Part shown: positions 1 to 8,062 of the stretch, in pieces
Layout: each line of letters starts with the position of its first letter
Position numbering within the stretch: the stretch's first letter is position 1
NCBI RefSeq assembly: GCF_000816185.1
Contig: NZ_CP007770.1
Span: 1,116,001 to 1,180,000, forward strand
Source: Campylobacter insulaenigrae NCTC 12927
GTDB lineage: Bacteria; Campylobacterota; Campylobacteria; Campylobacterales; Campylobacteraceae
Direction: 5' to 3'
DNA length: 64,000 nt
The notes under the pieces: generated by a model
What the model saw: only the letters and a program-made list of their open reading frames with translations
The model's database searches: none
What the model was told of the DNA's origin: nothing
Made by a program: the position numbers and the translations under genes

Positions 1-771
1 CATGGTTAAAATATCAGGCTGTGAAGTCCCGCCACTCACAGGTGATGCAGCCAAATCTATACCATCTACACCTGCTTCTAAAGCTGCCATATAGCAAGCA
101 ACACTTACTCCAGCCGTTTCATGAGTATGCAATCTTATATGCATACTCTGAGGCAAATTCCGCCTTGCCATTTTAATGACTTCATAAATTTTATTTGGAT
201 TTGAAGTTCCACTTGCATCTTTAAAACAAATACTATCAAAAGGAATTTGAGCTTGTAGAATTTCTTTTAAGATTTTTTCATAAAAAGCCACATCATGAGC
301 TCCTGTACATTGTGGAGGTAAATCCATTAAAGTAATGGTAATTTCATGTTTTACACCATATTTAACTATACACTCCCCACTAAATTTTAAATTATTCACA
401 TCATTTAATGCATCAAAATTTCTTATTGTAGTTGTACCATGTTTTGCAAACATTTTTGCATGTAAATCTATAATCTCTCTACTACCAGTATCTAATGTAA
501 CAGTATTAACACCCCTAGCTAAGGTTTGTAGATTTGTTTCATGACCTACAATTGATCTAAATTTATCCATCATTTCAAAGGCATTTTCATTTAAATAGAA
601 AAATAAACTCTGAAATCTTGCTCCTCCGCCAAATTCAAAATGAGTAATCCCCGCTTCCTTAGCTGCCTCCAAAGCAGGAAAAAAATCTTGCATCAAAACT
701 CTAGCACCATAAACAGATTGAAATCCATCTCTAAAAGTTGTATCCATTACATCTATGAATTTTTTAGCCAT
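1..771 (-). CDS. pycB: Pyruvate carboxylase subunit B (carboxyltransferase), 3' part cut by the window edge
   Basis: The first 257 codons are visible and the end lies outside the window. The N-terminus carries the HMGL-like carboxyltransferase motif DTTFRDGFQS. About residue 220 there is a metal-binding LHTHETAG segment, followed by a GVDGIDLAASPVSGGTSQP stretch typical of pyruvate carboxylase / oxaloacetate decarboxylase alpha subunits. In Campylobacter this subunit works with a separate biotin carboxylase subunit to make oxaloacetate from pyruvate; the biotin domain would be in the missing C-terminus. It starts with ATG 62 bp downstream of three transporter genes on the same strand. The C. 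jejuni order pycB-transporters-atpE is kept, which supports PycB over a decarboxylase. Confidence 0.9.
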   Translation of the reverse strand, partial: MAKKFIDVMDTTFRDGFQSVYGARVLMQDFFPALEAAKEAGITHFEFGGGARFQSLFFYLNENAFEMMDKFRSIVGHETNLQTLARGVNTVTLDTGSREIIDLHAKMFAKHGTTTIRNFDALNDVNNLKFSGECIVKYGVKHEITITLMDLPPQCTGAHDVAFYEKILKEILQAQIPFDSICFKDASGTSNPNKIYEVIKMARRNLPQSMHIRLHTHETAGVSVACYMAALEAGVDGIDLAASPVSGGTSQPDILTM

Positions 772-833
772 TTCTTTTCCTTAATGTTGTATCAAAAATA
801 ATTATAACTCTAACTTTCTTAAAAAAATAAAAT

Positions 834-2168
834 TTATAAAATTTGATTTAACATAATAATAATAATAGCCAATGGAGCAACAAATCTAAGCAAAAAATAC
901 CAAATTTCAAATGTTTTATTTCCCATAAATTGAGAAAAAAGTTGATAAATTTTTTCTTTACTCATAAAAAAACCTACAAATATAGCACTAGCTAAAGCCC
1001 CTAATGGCAACATAAAATTTGAAGTTAATTTATCCAGAATATCAAAAAAACTTAATCCAAAAAAGCTAAAATATTCTTTATATGCTCCACTAAAGGACAA
1101 AATACAACTTATACCTAAAATAAATACTATAAAACCTATAAAAACTAAGGCTTTTACTCTAGAAATTTTATATTCGTTAATAAGATAAAAAGTAAAAGGT
1201 TCTATCATCGAAACTGCTGAAGTTATGCCTGCAAAAAACAAAGCTAGAAAAAAATAAAAAGCTAGAAAATTTCCAAAATAATTTTCCAAATTTGAAAATA
1301 AAGTAGTTAAAGATATAAATACAAGACCTGCGCCTTCTGCTGGATTGGCATTAAACTTAAATATAAAAGTAAAAACTATAAGTCCCATCATAAGACCTAT
1401 ACAAATATTTAATAATACTATAACTAAAGAGCTGGTGATTACATTCGTGTCATCTTTTAAAGACGCTGCATAAGTTGTGATACACCCTATACCTAAACAT
1501 AAAGTAAAAAATGCAAGCCCTAAAGCTGTAAGGATAGAATTTAAATTTAATTTAGAAAAATCAGGGTAAAAAAGATAAGAGAAAGCTTGGCTAAATCCAT
1601 CTTGAAAAAAACAATATCCAAGCATCAAAATAAGCATGATAAATAAACTTGGCATAATCCAAACATTAAGTTTTTCTATTCCACTTTTAACTCCTTTTGA
1701 TACTATAAATAAAGTAAGAACAAAAGCAATTAAAAAATACATGCTACTTTCTACAACGCTATTTTCTACCAAATTTCCAAATAAAGCTCCAGCTTCTTGA
1801 GTGTTACTTGGCAGATAATAAATCGATGTAACCATATATTTTAAAACCCAACCCATAATTACTAAATAGAAGGATAAAACAAAAATTCCACCTAGCATAA
1901 AGAATCCTGCAAATTTCCATTTTTGAGAATATTTTAAAGCTAAAGTTTTATAAGCATTTACAGGATCTTTATGACTTAATTTACCCATAGCTATTTCTGC
2001 TAAAAAAACACAAAATCCAACACTAATAGTTAAAACTAGATACAAAAGTACAAAAGCAAAACCACCATTTTGCCCTACTAAAGTTGGAAATTTCCACGCA
2101 TTTCCAAGTCCTATAGCTCCACCTGCGACCGCTAAGACAAATCCTATCTTAGAAAATTTATCATTCAT
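834..2168 (-). CDS. Sodium-dependent transporter, NSS (SNF) family, copy 1
   Basis: A 444-residue polytopic inner-membrane protein with about 11-12 hydrophobic helices. It opens with the NSS signature: KIGFVLAVAGGAIGLGNAWKFP, shown here as GLGNAWKFP near residue 20, plus the GQNGGFAF unwound-helix motif that binds sodium and substrate. Substrates of this family are amino acids or related small molecules; the exact substrate cannot be read. It is the last of three tandem paralogues, with 10 bp between it and the upstream copy, and pycB follows. It is the most divergent of the three: most of the identical blocks shared by the other two are absent here. Confidence 0.9.
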   Translation of the reverse strand: MNDKFSKIGFVLAVAGGAIGLGNAWKFPTLVGQNGGFAFVLLYLVLTISVGFCVFLAEIAMGKLSHKDPVNAYKTLALKYSQKWKFAGFFMLGGIFVLSFYLVIMGWVLKYMVTSIYYLPSNTQEAGALFGNLVENSVVESSMYFLIAFVLTLFIVSKGVKSGIEKLNVWIMPSLFIMLILMLGYCFFQDGFSQAFSYLFYPDFSKLNLNSILTALGLAFFTLCLGIGCITTYAASLKDDTNVITSSLVIVLLNICIGLMMGLIVFTFIFKFNANPAEGAGLVFISLTTLFSNLENYFGNFLAFYFFLALFFAGITSAVSMIEPFTFYLINEYKISRVKALVFIGFIVFILGISCILSFSGAYKEYFSFFGLSFFDILDKLTSNFMLPLGALASAIFVGFFMSKEKIYQLFSQFMGNKTFEIWYFLLRFVAPLAIIIIMLNQIL

Positions 2169-2176
2169 ATGCTAAC

Positions 2177-2330
2177 TCCTAGAAAAAAATTTGTTTTGCC
2201 ATGATTAAAATCACAGCTAAAGGAGAGATAAATCTTAAAAAGAAATACCATATTTCAAAAAATATTCCCCTCATATAAGGATTAAATAATGTTTTTAATA
2301 CTTCTTTTTTCAAAACAAACCCAACAAAAA
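2177..2330 (-). repeat. Perfect 154-bp direct repeat between transporter copies 2 and 3 (partner 3525-3678)
   Basis: Bases 2177-2330 and 3525-3678 read as identical (offset 1348). Each covers the 3' end of a transporter gene plus 2 bp downstream. The short spacer and the start of the next gene are also nearly the same. Confidence 0.9.
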
Positions 2331-3516
2331 ATGCGGTAATCAAAGCTGAAATAGGCATCAAAAGATTTTGTATAAAAAAATCTAAAATGTCAAAAAAACT
2401 TTTTCCAAAAAATTTCAAGCTATCAGCACTCAAATCATAAAAAGATAATATTGACAAACTTCCCAAAAAATATACTATAACCCCAACAAAAGCTAAAGCT
2501 TTCTTTCTTGAAATATGGTAACGATTTATAAGATAAAAAGTAAAAGGTTCTATCATTGAGATTGCTGAAGTTATGCCCGCAAAAAACAAAGCTATAAAAA
2601 AGACTACAGCTAAAACATTACCCAAATATCCTAATTTTGCAAATAAGGTTGTTAATGAAATGAAAATCAACCCTGGTCCTTGTTGTGTAGGATCAGCACC
2701 GAATTCAAAAATAAAAGTAAAAACAATCAAGCCCATCATAATACCTATGATAGTATTTATAATAATAATGTTTAGCGCACTACTTATAAAATTAGTTTTA
2801 TCAGGTAAACTTGCTGCATAAGTCAAAATAACACACACGCCCAAAGACATGCTAAAAAATGCTAAACCTAAAGCATCTAATATAGAATTTACACTTAACT
2901 TTGAAAAATCAGGAGAAAACAAAAAGTCACTAGCTTTAGAAAATCCTTCCATACTAAAAGAATATCCAAGCATTAAGATAAGTAATATAAATAAACTTGG
3001 CATCATCCAGACATTTAGTTTTTCTATACCACTTTTTACTCCTTTTGATACTACATAAAAAATTACTACAAATACAAATGTAAAACACACAAATTGTGAT
3101 ATAACATCATTTGAAAGTAAATTTCCAAAAACTACACCTGCCTCACTAGTATTATGCGGGAGTTCAAAAAATCCTAAATACGCGTACTTAACAATCCAAC
3201 CTATAACAACACTATAAAAAGAAACTAAAATTATAGCTCCTAACATAAAAAAACCAGCAAGAGACCATAATCGTTTATTTTTTGGCGCCAAAGTATAATA
3301 AGCATTTACAGGATCTTTCTCACTTAGCTTTCCTATGCTAAGTTCAGCTAGAAATATTATAAAACCAACACCTAAAGTTAAAATCAAATATAAAAGTACA
3401 AAAGCTGATCCGCCATTTTGTCCCACTAAAGTTGGAAATTTCCACGCATTTCCAAGTCCAACAGCTGATCCTGCAACCGCTAAAACAAATCCTATCTTAG
3501 AAAATTTATCATTCAT
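2179..3516 (-). CDS. Sodium-dependent transporter, NSS (SNF) family, copy 2
   Basis: A 445-residue NSS-family sodium symporter with GLGNAWKFP and GQNGGSAF motifs in helix 1 and about 11-12 membrane helices. It is the middle gene of the tandem triplet, with 10 bp to each neighbour. Its C-terminus (about the last 48 residues) and a central block are identical in protein and DNA to copy 3, while the stretches between differ clearly. That pattern points to gene conversion after duplication. Two such transporters are known at this place in C. jejuni, so the third copy is extra relative to that species. The substrate is unknown. Confidence 0.9.
   Translation of the reverse strand: MNDKFSKIGFVLAVAGSAVGLGNAWKFPTLVGQNGGSAFVLLYLILTLGVGFIIFLAELSIGKLSEKDPVNAYYTLAPKNKRLWSLAGFFMLGAIILVSFYSVVIGWIVKYAYLGFFELPHNTSEAGVVFGNLLSNDVISQFVCFTFVFVVIFYVVSKGVKSGIEKLNVWMMPSLFILLILMLGYSFSMEGFSKASDFLFSPDFSKLSVNSILDALGLAFFSMSLGVCVILTYAASLPDKTNFISSALNIIIINTIIGIMMGLIVFTFIFEFGADPTQQGPGLIFISLTTLFAKLGYLGNVLAVVFFIALFFAGITSAISMIEPFTFYLINRYHISRKKALAFVGVIVYFLGSLSILSFYDLSADSLKFFGKSFFDILDFFIQNLLMPISALITAFFVGFVLKKEVLKTLFNPYMRGIFFEIWYFFLRFISPLAVILIMAKQIFF
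2897..3130 (-). repeat. Perfect 234-bp internal repeat between transporter copies 2 and 3 (partner 4260-4493)
   Basis: Bases 2897-3130 and 4260-4493 read as identical (offset 1363) and encode the same stretch of about 78 residues in the middle of both proteins. Flanking sequence diverges abruptly on both sides, as expected for a gene-conversion tract. Confidence 0.88.
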
Positions 3517-3526
3517 ATGCTAAATC

Positions 3527-4879
3527 CTAGAAAAAAATTTGTTTTGCCATGATTAAAATCACAGCTAAAGGAGAGATAAATCTTAAAAAGAAATACCATA
3601 TTTCAAAAAATATTCCCCTCATATAAGGATTAAATAATGTTTTTAATACTTCTTTTTTCAAAACAAACCCAACAAAAATAGCACCAAATAATCCCCCCAA
3701 AGGCATCATTAAATTTGAAGCAACAAAATCAAGTATATCAAAAAAACTTTTTCCAAAAAATTCTAAAGAATCTTTACTCCACTCAATACTTGATAAAATA
3801 CATAAACTTCCTAAAAAATATACCACAAAAGCAATCAATACTAAAGCCTTTTTACGAGAAAAATTATAAGAGTTAATCAAATAAAAAGTTAGTGGTTCTA
3901 TCATTGAGATTGCTGAAGTTATGCCCGCAAAAAACAAAGCTATAAAAAAGACTACAGCTAAAACATTACCCAAAGGTAAAAAACCTATCGGATTGATATT
4001 TGAAAATAAATTCATTAAGGAAACAAAAATTAATCCTGGTCCTTGTTGAGCTGGATCTCCATTAAATTCAAAAACAAAAGTAAAAACAATCAAACCCATC
4101 ATAATACCTATAATGACATTGATAAATATGATATTAATAGTGCTACTTATAAAATTAGTTTTATCAGGCAAACTTGCTGAATAAGTGATAATAGAACCAA
4201 CTCCAATTGACAAAGAAAAACATGCAAGTCCTAAAGCGCTTAAAAACGAGCCAACTCCCAACTTTGAAAAATCAGGAGAAAACAAAAAGTCACTAGCTTT
4301 AGAAAATCCTTCCATACTAAAAGAATATCCAAGCATTAAGATAAGTAATATAAATAAACTTGGCATCATCCAGACATTTAGTTTTTCTATACCACTTTTT
4401 ACTCCTTTTGATACTACATAAAAAATTACTACAAATACAAATGTAAAACACACAAATTGTGATATAACATCATTTGAAAGTAAATTTCCAAAACTTGCTG
4501 CACTTTCATCTATACTCTTTGGCAAAGGAAAAAATCCAAAATAAATATACTTAACAATCCAACCTATAATCACACTATAAAAAGAAACTATTAAAATTGC
4601 ACCTATCATAGAAAATCCCACAAGAGACCATAATCGTTTATTTTTTGGCGCCAAAGTATAATAAGCATTTACAGGATCTTTCTCACTTAGCTTTCCTATG
4701 CTAAGTTCAGCTAGAAATATTATAAAACCAACACCTAAAGTTAAAAGTAAATATACGATCACAAAAGCTGACCCGCCATTATTACCTACTAAAGTTGGAA
4801 ATTTCCACGCATTTCCAAGTCCAACAGCTGATCCTGCAACCGCTAAAACAAATCCTATCTTAGAAAACTTTTCATTCAT
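3527..4879 (-). CDS. Sodium-dependent transporter, NSS (SNF) family, copy 3
   Basis: A 450-residue NSS-family symporter and the first gene of the transporter-pycB transcription unit. Helix 1 has GLGNAWKFP; the next motif is GNNGGSAF, with Asn in place of the Gln of copies 1 and 2. A loop near residues 295-305 (NPIGFLPLGN) is longer than in copy 2 and explains the extra residues. Any promoter must lie in the 198 bp shared divergently with atpE. It shares perfect DNA blocks with copy 2. Substrate not deducible. Confidence 0.9.
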   Translation of the reverse strand: MNEKFSKIGFVLAVAGSAVGLGNAWKFPTLVGNNGGSAFVIVYLLLTLGVGFIIFLAELSIGKLSEKDPVNAYYTLAPKNKRLWSLVGFSMIGAILIVSFYSVIIGWIVKYIYFGFFPLPKSIDESAASFGNLLSNDVISQFVCFTFVFVVIFYVVSKGVKSGIEKLNVWMMPSLFILLILMLGYSFSMEGFSKASDFLFSPDFSKLGVGSFLSALGLACFSLSIGVGSIITYSASLPDKTNFISSTINIIFINVIIGIMMGLIVFTFVFEFNGDPAQQGPGLIFVSLMNLFSNINPIGFLPLGNVLAVVFFIALFFAGITSAISMIEPLTFYLINSYNFSRKKALVLIAFVVYFLGSLCILSSIEWSKDSLEFFGKSFFDILDFVASNLMMPLGGLFGAIFVGFVLKKEVLKTLFNPYMRGIFFEIWYFFLRFISPLAVILIMAKQIFF

Positions 4880-4991
4880 AAAAACACCCTAATTACAATT
4901 ATAAAGGGTTTAATTTAGCTAAAAAAACTTTAATTTATTTTAAAATGGAGTTTAATTTATTAAAATTTCAATATTTTTAAAGTTATTTTTT

Positions 4992-4999
4992 TATAAAAT
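4992..4999 (+). promoter_or_regulatory. Probable sigma-70 -10 element (TATAAAAT) for atpE
   Basis: A Campylobacter-type -10 preceded by a T-rich stretch and no clear -35. It would give a leader of roughly 70 nt before the atpE start. Confidence 0.5.
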
Positions 5000-5015
5000 C
5001 AATGCTTTAAAATTA

Positions 5016-5042
5016 CGAGTAGGGATACGCAAGCCGAAAGAA
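5016..5042 (+). other. GC-richer patch in the atpE 5' leader, possible structured RNA
   Basis: Within an almost pure A/T leader there is a compact stretch reading CGAGTAGGGATACGCAAGCC followed by GAAAG. It lies between the predicted -10 and the atpE ribosome-binding site (AAGGA, about 8 nt before ATG). I could not assign it to a known riboswitch class. Confidence 0.3.
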
Positions 5043-5077
5043 TTTTAATTATTAAATCACTAATTTAAGGAAAAATT

Positions 5078-5401
5078 ATGAAAAAGATTATATTTTTAAT
5101 GCTAGCTCTAAGTGGTTTTGCGTTTGCAGCAGAAGGAAGTATGAATCAATGGTTAGCATCATTTTCTGTTTTAGCAGCAGGTCTTGGCCTTGGTGTTGCA
5201 GCTTTAGGTGGAGCTATAGGAATGGGAAATACAGCAGCAGCTACTATAGCAGGAACAGCTAGAAATCCTGGTCTTGGCGGTAAATTAATGACTACTATGT
5301 TTATTGCTTTAGCAATGATAGAAGCTCAAGTAATTTATGCACTTGTTATAGCATTGATTGCTCTTTATGCTAATCCATTTCAAGCGTTAGTGGCAGCTTA
5401 A
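5078..5401 (+). CDS. atpE: ATP synthase F0 subunit c
   Basis: A 107-residue proteolipid: a cleavable-looking N-terminal signal (residues 1-18, ending FAFAAEG), then two membrane helices. Helix 1 is rich in Gly/Ala (GLGLGVAALGGAIGMGN), the polar loop is ARNPGLGGKL, and helix 2 carries the proton-carrying Glu in ALAMIEAQVIYALV. It forms the rotating c-ring of the F0 proton channel. The gene stands alone; subunit a (atpB) is about 4 kb away on the other strand and the F1 genes are elsewhere, the scattered arrangement usual in Campylobacter. A good AAGGA ribosome-binding site precedes the ATG. tRNA-Leu follows immediately. Confidence 0.97.
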   Translation: MKKIIFLMLALSGFAFAAEGSMNQWLASFSVLAAGLGLGVAALGGAIGMGNTAAATIAGTARNPGLGGKLMTTMFIALAMIEAQVIYALVIALIALYANPFQALVAA

Positions 5402-5411
5402 AAAAATTAAT

Positions 5412-5430
5412 ACCTTCTATTGTAGAAGGT
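5412..5430 (+). terminator. Hairpin between atpE and tRNA-Leu (8-bp stem, 3-nt loop)
   Basis: ACCTTCTA / TAGAAGGT pair perfectly around a TTG loop. The U-run after it is only two bases, so it could be a weak terminator, an attenuator or a processing site ahead of the tRNA. Confidence 0.45.
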
Positions 5431-5434
5431 TTAT

Positions 5435-5520
5435 GCGGTTATGGTGGAATTGGTAGACACGCCATCTTGAGGGGGTGGTGCGCTCAGCGTGTGCGAGTTC
5501 AAATCTCGCTAACCGCACCA
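5435..5520 (+). tRNA. tRNA-Leu (anticodon GAG)
   Basis: An 86-nt class II tRNA. The acceptor stem GCGGTTA pairs with TAACCGC; discriminator A and encoded CCA end at 5520. The D-arm is GTG...CAC, the anticodon stem CCATC/GGTGG encloses the loop TTGAGGG with anticodon GAG at 5469-5471, there is a long variable arm, and the T-arm is GCGAG-TTCAAAT-CTCGC. It reads CUC/CUU leucine codons. Confidence 0.96.
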
Positions 5521-5538
5521 TAATGTTAGGATTTTAAA

Positions 5539-5973
5539 ATGACTTTCTATCTTCTTGTTAGTGCTATAGCATTTTTAGTTCTTATATACTCTGTAAAAAA
5601 ATACACATTAAATTTAGATAAAAAATCACTATTAGAACCCATAAAAACAAATATTTATCCTGAATTTTGTGACTTGATTAATGAAAAAATAAGATTATTA
5701 AAAACTCAACTATTAAATAGCGAAATTGAACTTAAAAATAATACCGACAAAGAGTATTTTTTAGAAAATTTAAGCAATATGAGTAGAAAATTAAATCATA
5801 TACAAACAATGAATTTGAGCAATAAAAGCGATACCATATGGCAAAATGAACTTTTTTTATTTTTAAAAGAATTAGAAAATTTACTTATAGATTTCATCCA
5901 AGATGGAGAAAAGTTAAGCGATGAATTAAGAATGTATTTGATGAATAAATTTAATGAACTACAAAAAGAATAA
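5539..5973 (+). CDS. Hypothetical membrane-anchored protein, 144 aa
   Basis: I do not recognise a named family. Residues 1-18 form one strongly hydrophobic helix (FYLLVSAIAFLVLIYSV) followed by Lys, which fits an N-terminal signal anchor with the rest in the cytoplasm. The remainder is charged and predicted helical, rich in Leu, Lys, Glu and Asn, with coiled-coil-like spacing about residues 45-90. The ATG is preceded by AGGA at a normal distance, and the gene follows tRNA-Leu by 18 bp. C. jejuni also has a small membrane-protein gene after atpE, so it is probably a conserved genus gene. Its 3' end meets pyrC2 tail to tail with 2 bp between. Confidence 0.75.
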   Translation: MTFYLLVSAIAFLVLIYSVKKYTLNLDKKSLLEPIKTNIYPEFCDLINEKIRLLKTQLLNSEIELKNNTDKEYFLENLSNMSRKLNHIQTMNLSNKSDTIWQNELFLFLKELENLLIDFIQDGEKLSDELRMYLMNKFNELQKE

Positions 5974-5975
5974 TT

Positions 5976-7163
5976 TTAGTTATTTAATTTTATTATTTCT
6001 CCATTAATTACAGAATGTGTAACAATACCGCAGATTTCTTCATTATGATATAAAGAATATTCATTATCTATTATTTTTTTATATTTTTCATCAAAGATAA
6101 TAAAATCTGCATCATACCCTATTGCTATCTTTCCCTTATTCAATCCTAGGAATTTTGCTTGATTATAACTTGTAAAGTCGCAAAGTTTCTTCCAACTTAA
6201 TAAATTATTTTGCACAAAATAAGTAAAACATAAACTAACATACATATCAATAGCATCAACTCCGAATTTAGCTTCATCAAAAGCCAAATTCTTCTTTGAT
6301 GTCGAGATAGGAGAATGTAATGAAGTTAAAAATTTAATTTTATAATCTAAAAAATATTCTTTTAATTTTGTCTGCGTTTTTTGATCTTTTAAAGGAGGTA
6401 AAATTTTTGCACTGGTATTAAAATTATCGCATGCATTATCATTCTTTAATAAATGATGGATAGAAATTTCACTATTTTTATCTTGCAATAAATCAAAAGA
6501 TCGAGTTAAGCTTAATGCGTCAAAATTCACATTAACATCATAAAATTCTGAAATTTCTTTCATTTTAGCAACTTCACTACTTTCAGCTATATCACTAATA
6601 CCAATAAGCCCTAATTCAAAACTCATCTTACCATCATTCATAACACCGTGGTCATCAAATTTTTCATCAAAACATTTTATAAACACTAAACTATCTTTCA
6701 TCTTAGCATATTGCATACTTTGTCTTAAAAAATTTGATTCTATATTACTTTGAATTTCTAATCCTTTTGCACCGCTATCTAACAAAATTGATATATCTTT
6801 CATTTTGTTTTCTTTATCTAGTACTTTTATAGTAGGAATAATATTAATTTTTAAAGTTTTTAATTTATCAAAATATAATTTATATCCTTGAGTGTTAACA
6901 TCCAAACTATCTCTTAAAACTATAGTAGAAACACCTCCACTCAAACATTGTTTTTCTAAAGCAACCAAGCTATCAAATTCAAAATCATTATCTAATAAAT
7001 TGACATTTAAATCAATAAAAGAAGGCAAAAGAGTTTTTTCTTCTAAATCAATAACTAAATCTGATTTATCACTAATAAAACTATCTATATGAATAATTTT
7101 ACCATCTTGAATTTGAATATCAACTTTTTCTTCGCCATAAATTCTTGCATTTTTTAAAATCAT
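5976..7163 (-). CDS. pyrC2: Dihydroorotase-like protein PyrC2, probably non-catalytic
   Basis: A 395-residue amidohydrolase-fold protein similar to the PyrC2/PyrC' group found beside gpsA and gatB in Campylobacter. Active dihydroorotases have a metal-binding HxH after FID; here the segment reads LPSFIDLNVNLLDND, so both His are Asn. The later DHSPH motif reads TSLHSPIS, so the Asp and last His are also missing. The fold is kept: a C-terminal composite beta domain with KGKIAIGYDADFIIFD. Known PyrC' proteins hold aspartate carbamoyltransferase in a complex; that role here is inference. The start overlaps the gpsA stop by 4 nt, so it is translationally coupled. Confidence 0.85.
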   Translation of the reverse strand: MILKNARIYGEEKVDIQIQDGKIIHIDSFISDKSDLVIDLEEKTLLPSFIDLNVNLLDNDFEFDSLVALEKQCLSGGVSTIVLRDSLDVNTQGYKLYFDKLKTLKINIIPTIKVLDKENKMKDISILLDSGAKGLEIQSNIESNFLRQSMQYAKMKDSLVFIKCFDEKFDDHGVMNDGKMSFELGLIGISDIAESSEVAKMKEISEFYDVNVNFDALSLTRSFDLLQDKNSEISIHHLLKNDNACDNFNTSAKILPPLKDQKTQTKLKEYFLDYKIKFLTSLHSPISTSKKNLAFDEAKFGVDAIDMYVSLCFTYFVQNNLLSWKKLCDFTSYNQAKFLGLNKGKIAIGYDADFIIFDEKYKKIIDNEYSLYHNEEICGIVTHSVINGEIIKLNN

Positions 7164-8062
7164 TGAATTTCCTCTTTTGATAACATTAAATCAGCTACAC
7201 ATTTTTGAATGTTTTTACCATTTAACATGAAAACTACTTCATTAACAATGGGAGTATAAATCTGATATTTTTGCGCTAAAGAATGAATAGCAAATGCTGT
7301 TTGCACTCCCTCTGCAACTTCACCCAATTCTTGCAAAATTTGTTCTAAATTTTTATTTTGTGCGAGATTAAAACCCACTCTATAATTTCTAGAAAGTGGA
7401 CTTGAAGCACTAAGAAATAAATCTCCTGCTCCACTCAATCCTAAAAAAGTTTCTTCACTTGCATTAAAATATCTACCAAAACGATGCATTTCAACCAAAC
7501 CTCTTGATACAAGTGAAGCTCGCGCATTATTTCCTAATTTTAAACCATCACATACACCGCTAGCAATAGCTAAAACATTTTTATATGCTCCACAAATTTC
7601 AGCACCTTTAACATCATTACTTATATAAGTTTTTACATATTTTGGAAAAAAGGATGAAAATTTGCTACAAAGTTGTTTATTTTTTCCACTAATAACTAAA
7701 GCACATGGTTTTTTTTCTAAAACCTCTAAAGCAAAAGAAGGGCCGCTTAAAAAACAAATTCTATCACTGGCTATGAAATCCATAAAAATTTCATCCATGA
7801 ATTTTAAACTTTTAAAATCAATACCTTTAGAAGCAACCAAAATTTTATGATCGCAGTCTTTAAAATTATTTTTTAACCATTCATAAGAACCTTGAGCATA
7901 CAAGGCAAAAATTAAGTATTCGCATTCTAAAGCGATATCAGTACTAACAAAATTCGGAATATCTTTATTGTGATATGAAGTAATCACACATTCATTATGT
8001 ACGCTTAAAGCGTCATATAAGGCACTTCCCCATTTGCCTGCACCAATAACTGCTATTTTCAT
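7160..8062 (-). CDS. gpsA: Glycerol-3-phosphate dehydrogenase [NAD(P)+]
   Basis: A 300-residue cytoplasmic enzyme that reduces dihydroxyacetone phosphate to sn-glycerol-3-phosphate for phospholipid synthesis. The N-terminal Rossmann motif is GAGKWGSAL. The catalytic-domain segments FLSGPSFALEV, GAEICGAYKNVLAIASG (with the catalytic Lys) and NNARASLVSRGLVEM are all present, followed by LSGAGDL. It overlaps gatB upstream by 1 nt and pyrC2 downstream by 4 nt, so the three form one operon. Confidence 0.96.
   Translation of the reverse strand: MKIAVIGAGKWGSALYDALSVHNECVITSYHNKDIPNFVSTDIALECEYLIFALYAQGSYEWLKNNFKDCDHKILVASKGIDFKSLKFMDEIFMDFIASDRICFLSGPSFALEVLEKKPCALVISGKNKQLCSKFSSFFPKYVKTYISNDVKGAEICGAYKNVLAIASGVCDGLKLGNNARASLVSRGLVEMHRFGRYFNASEETFLGLSGAGDLFLSASSPLSRNYRVGFNLAQNKNLEQILQELGEVAEGVQTAFAIHSLAQKYQIYTPIVNEVVFMLNGKNIQKCVADLMLSKEEIQ

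Noticed and set aside
5016-5042. Calling the atpE leader patch a c-di-GMP (GEMM) or fluoride riboswitch
   Set aside because: Only a short ACGCAAGCC-like piece resembles GEMM; the second helix, tetraloop receptor and length are absent.
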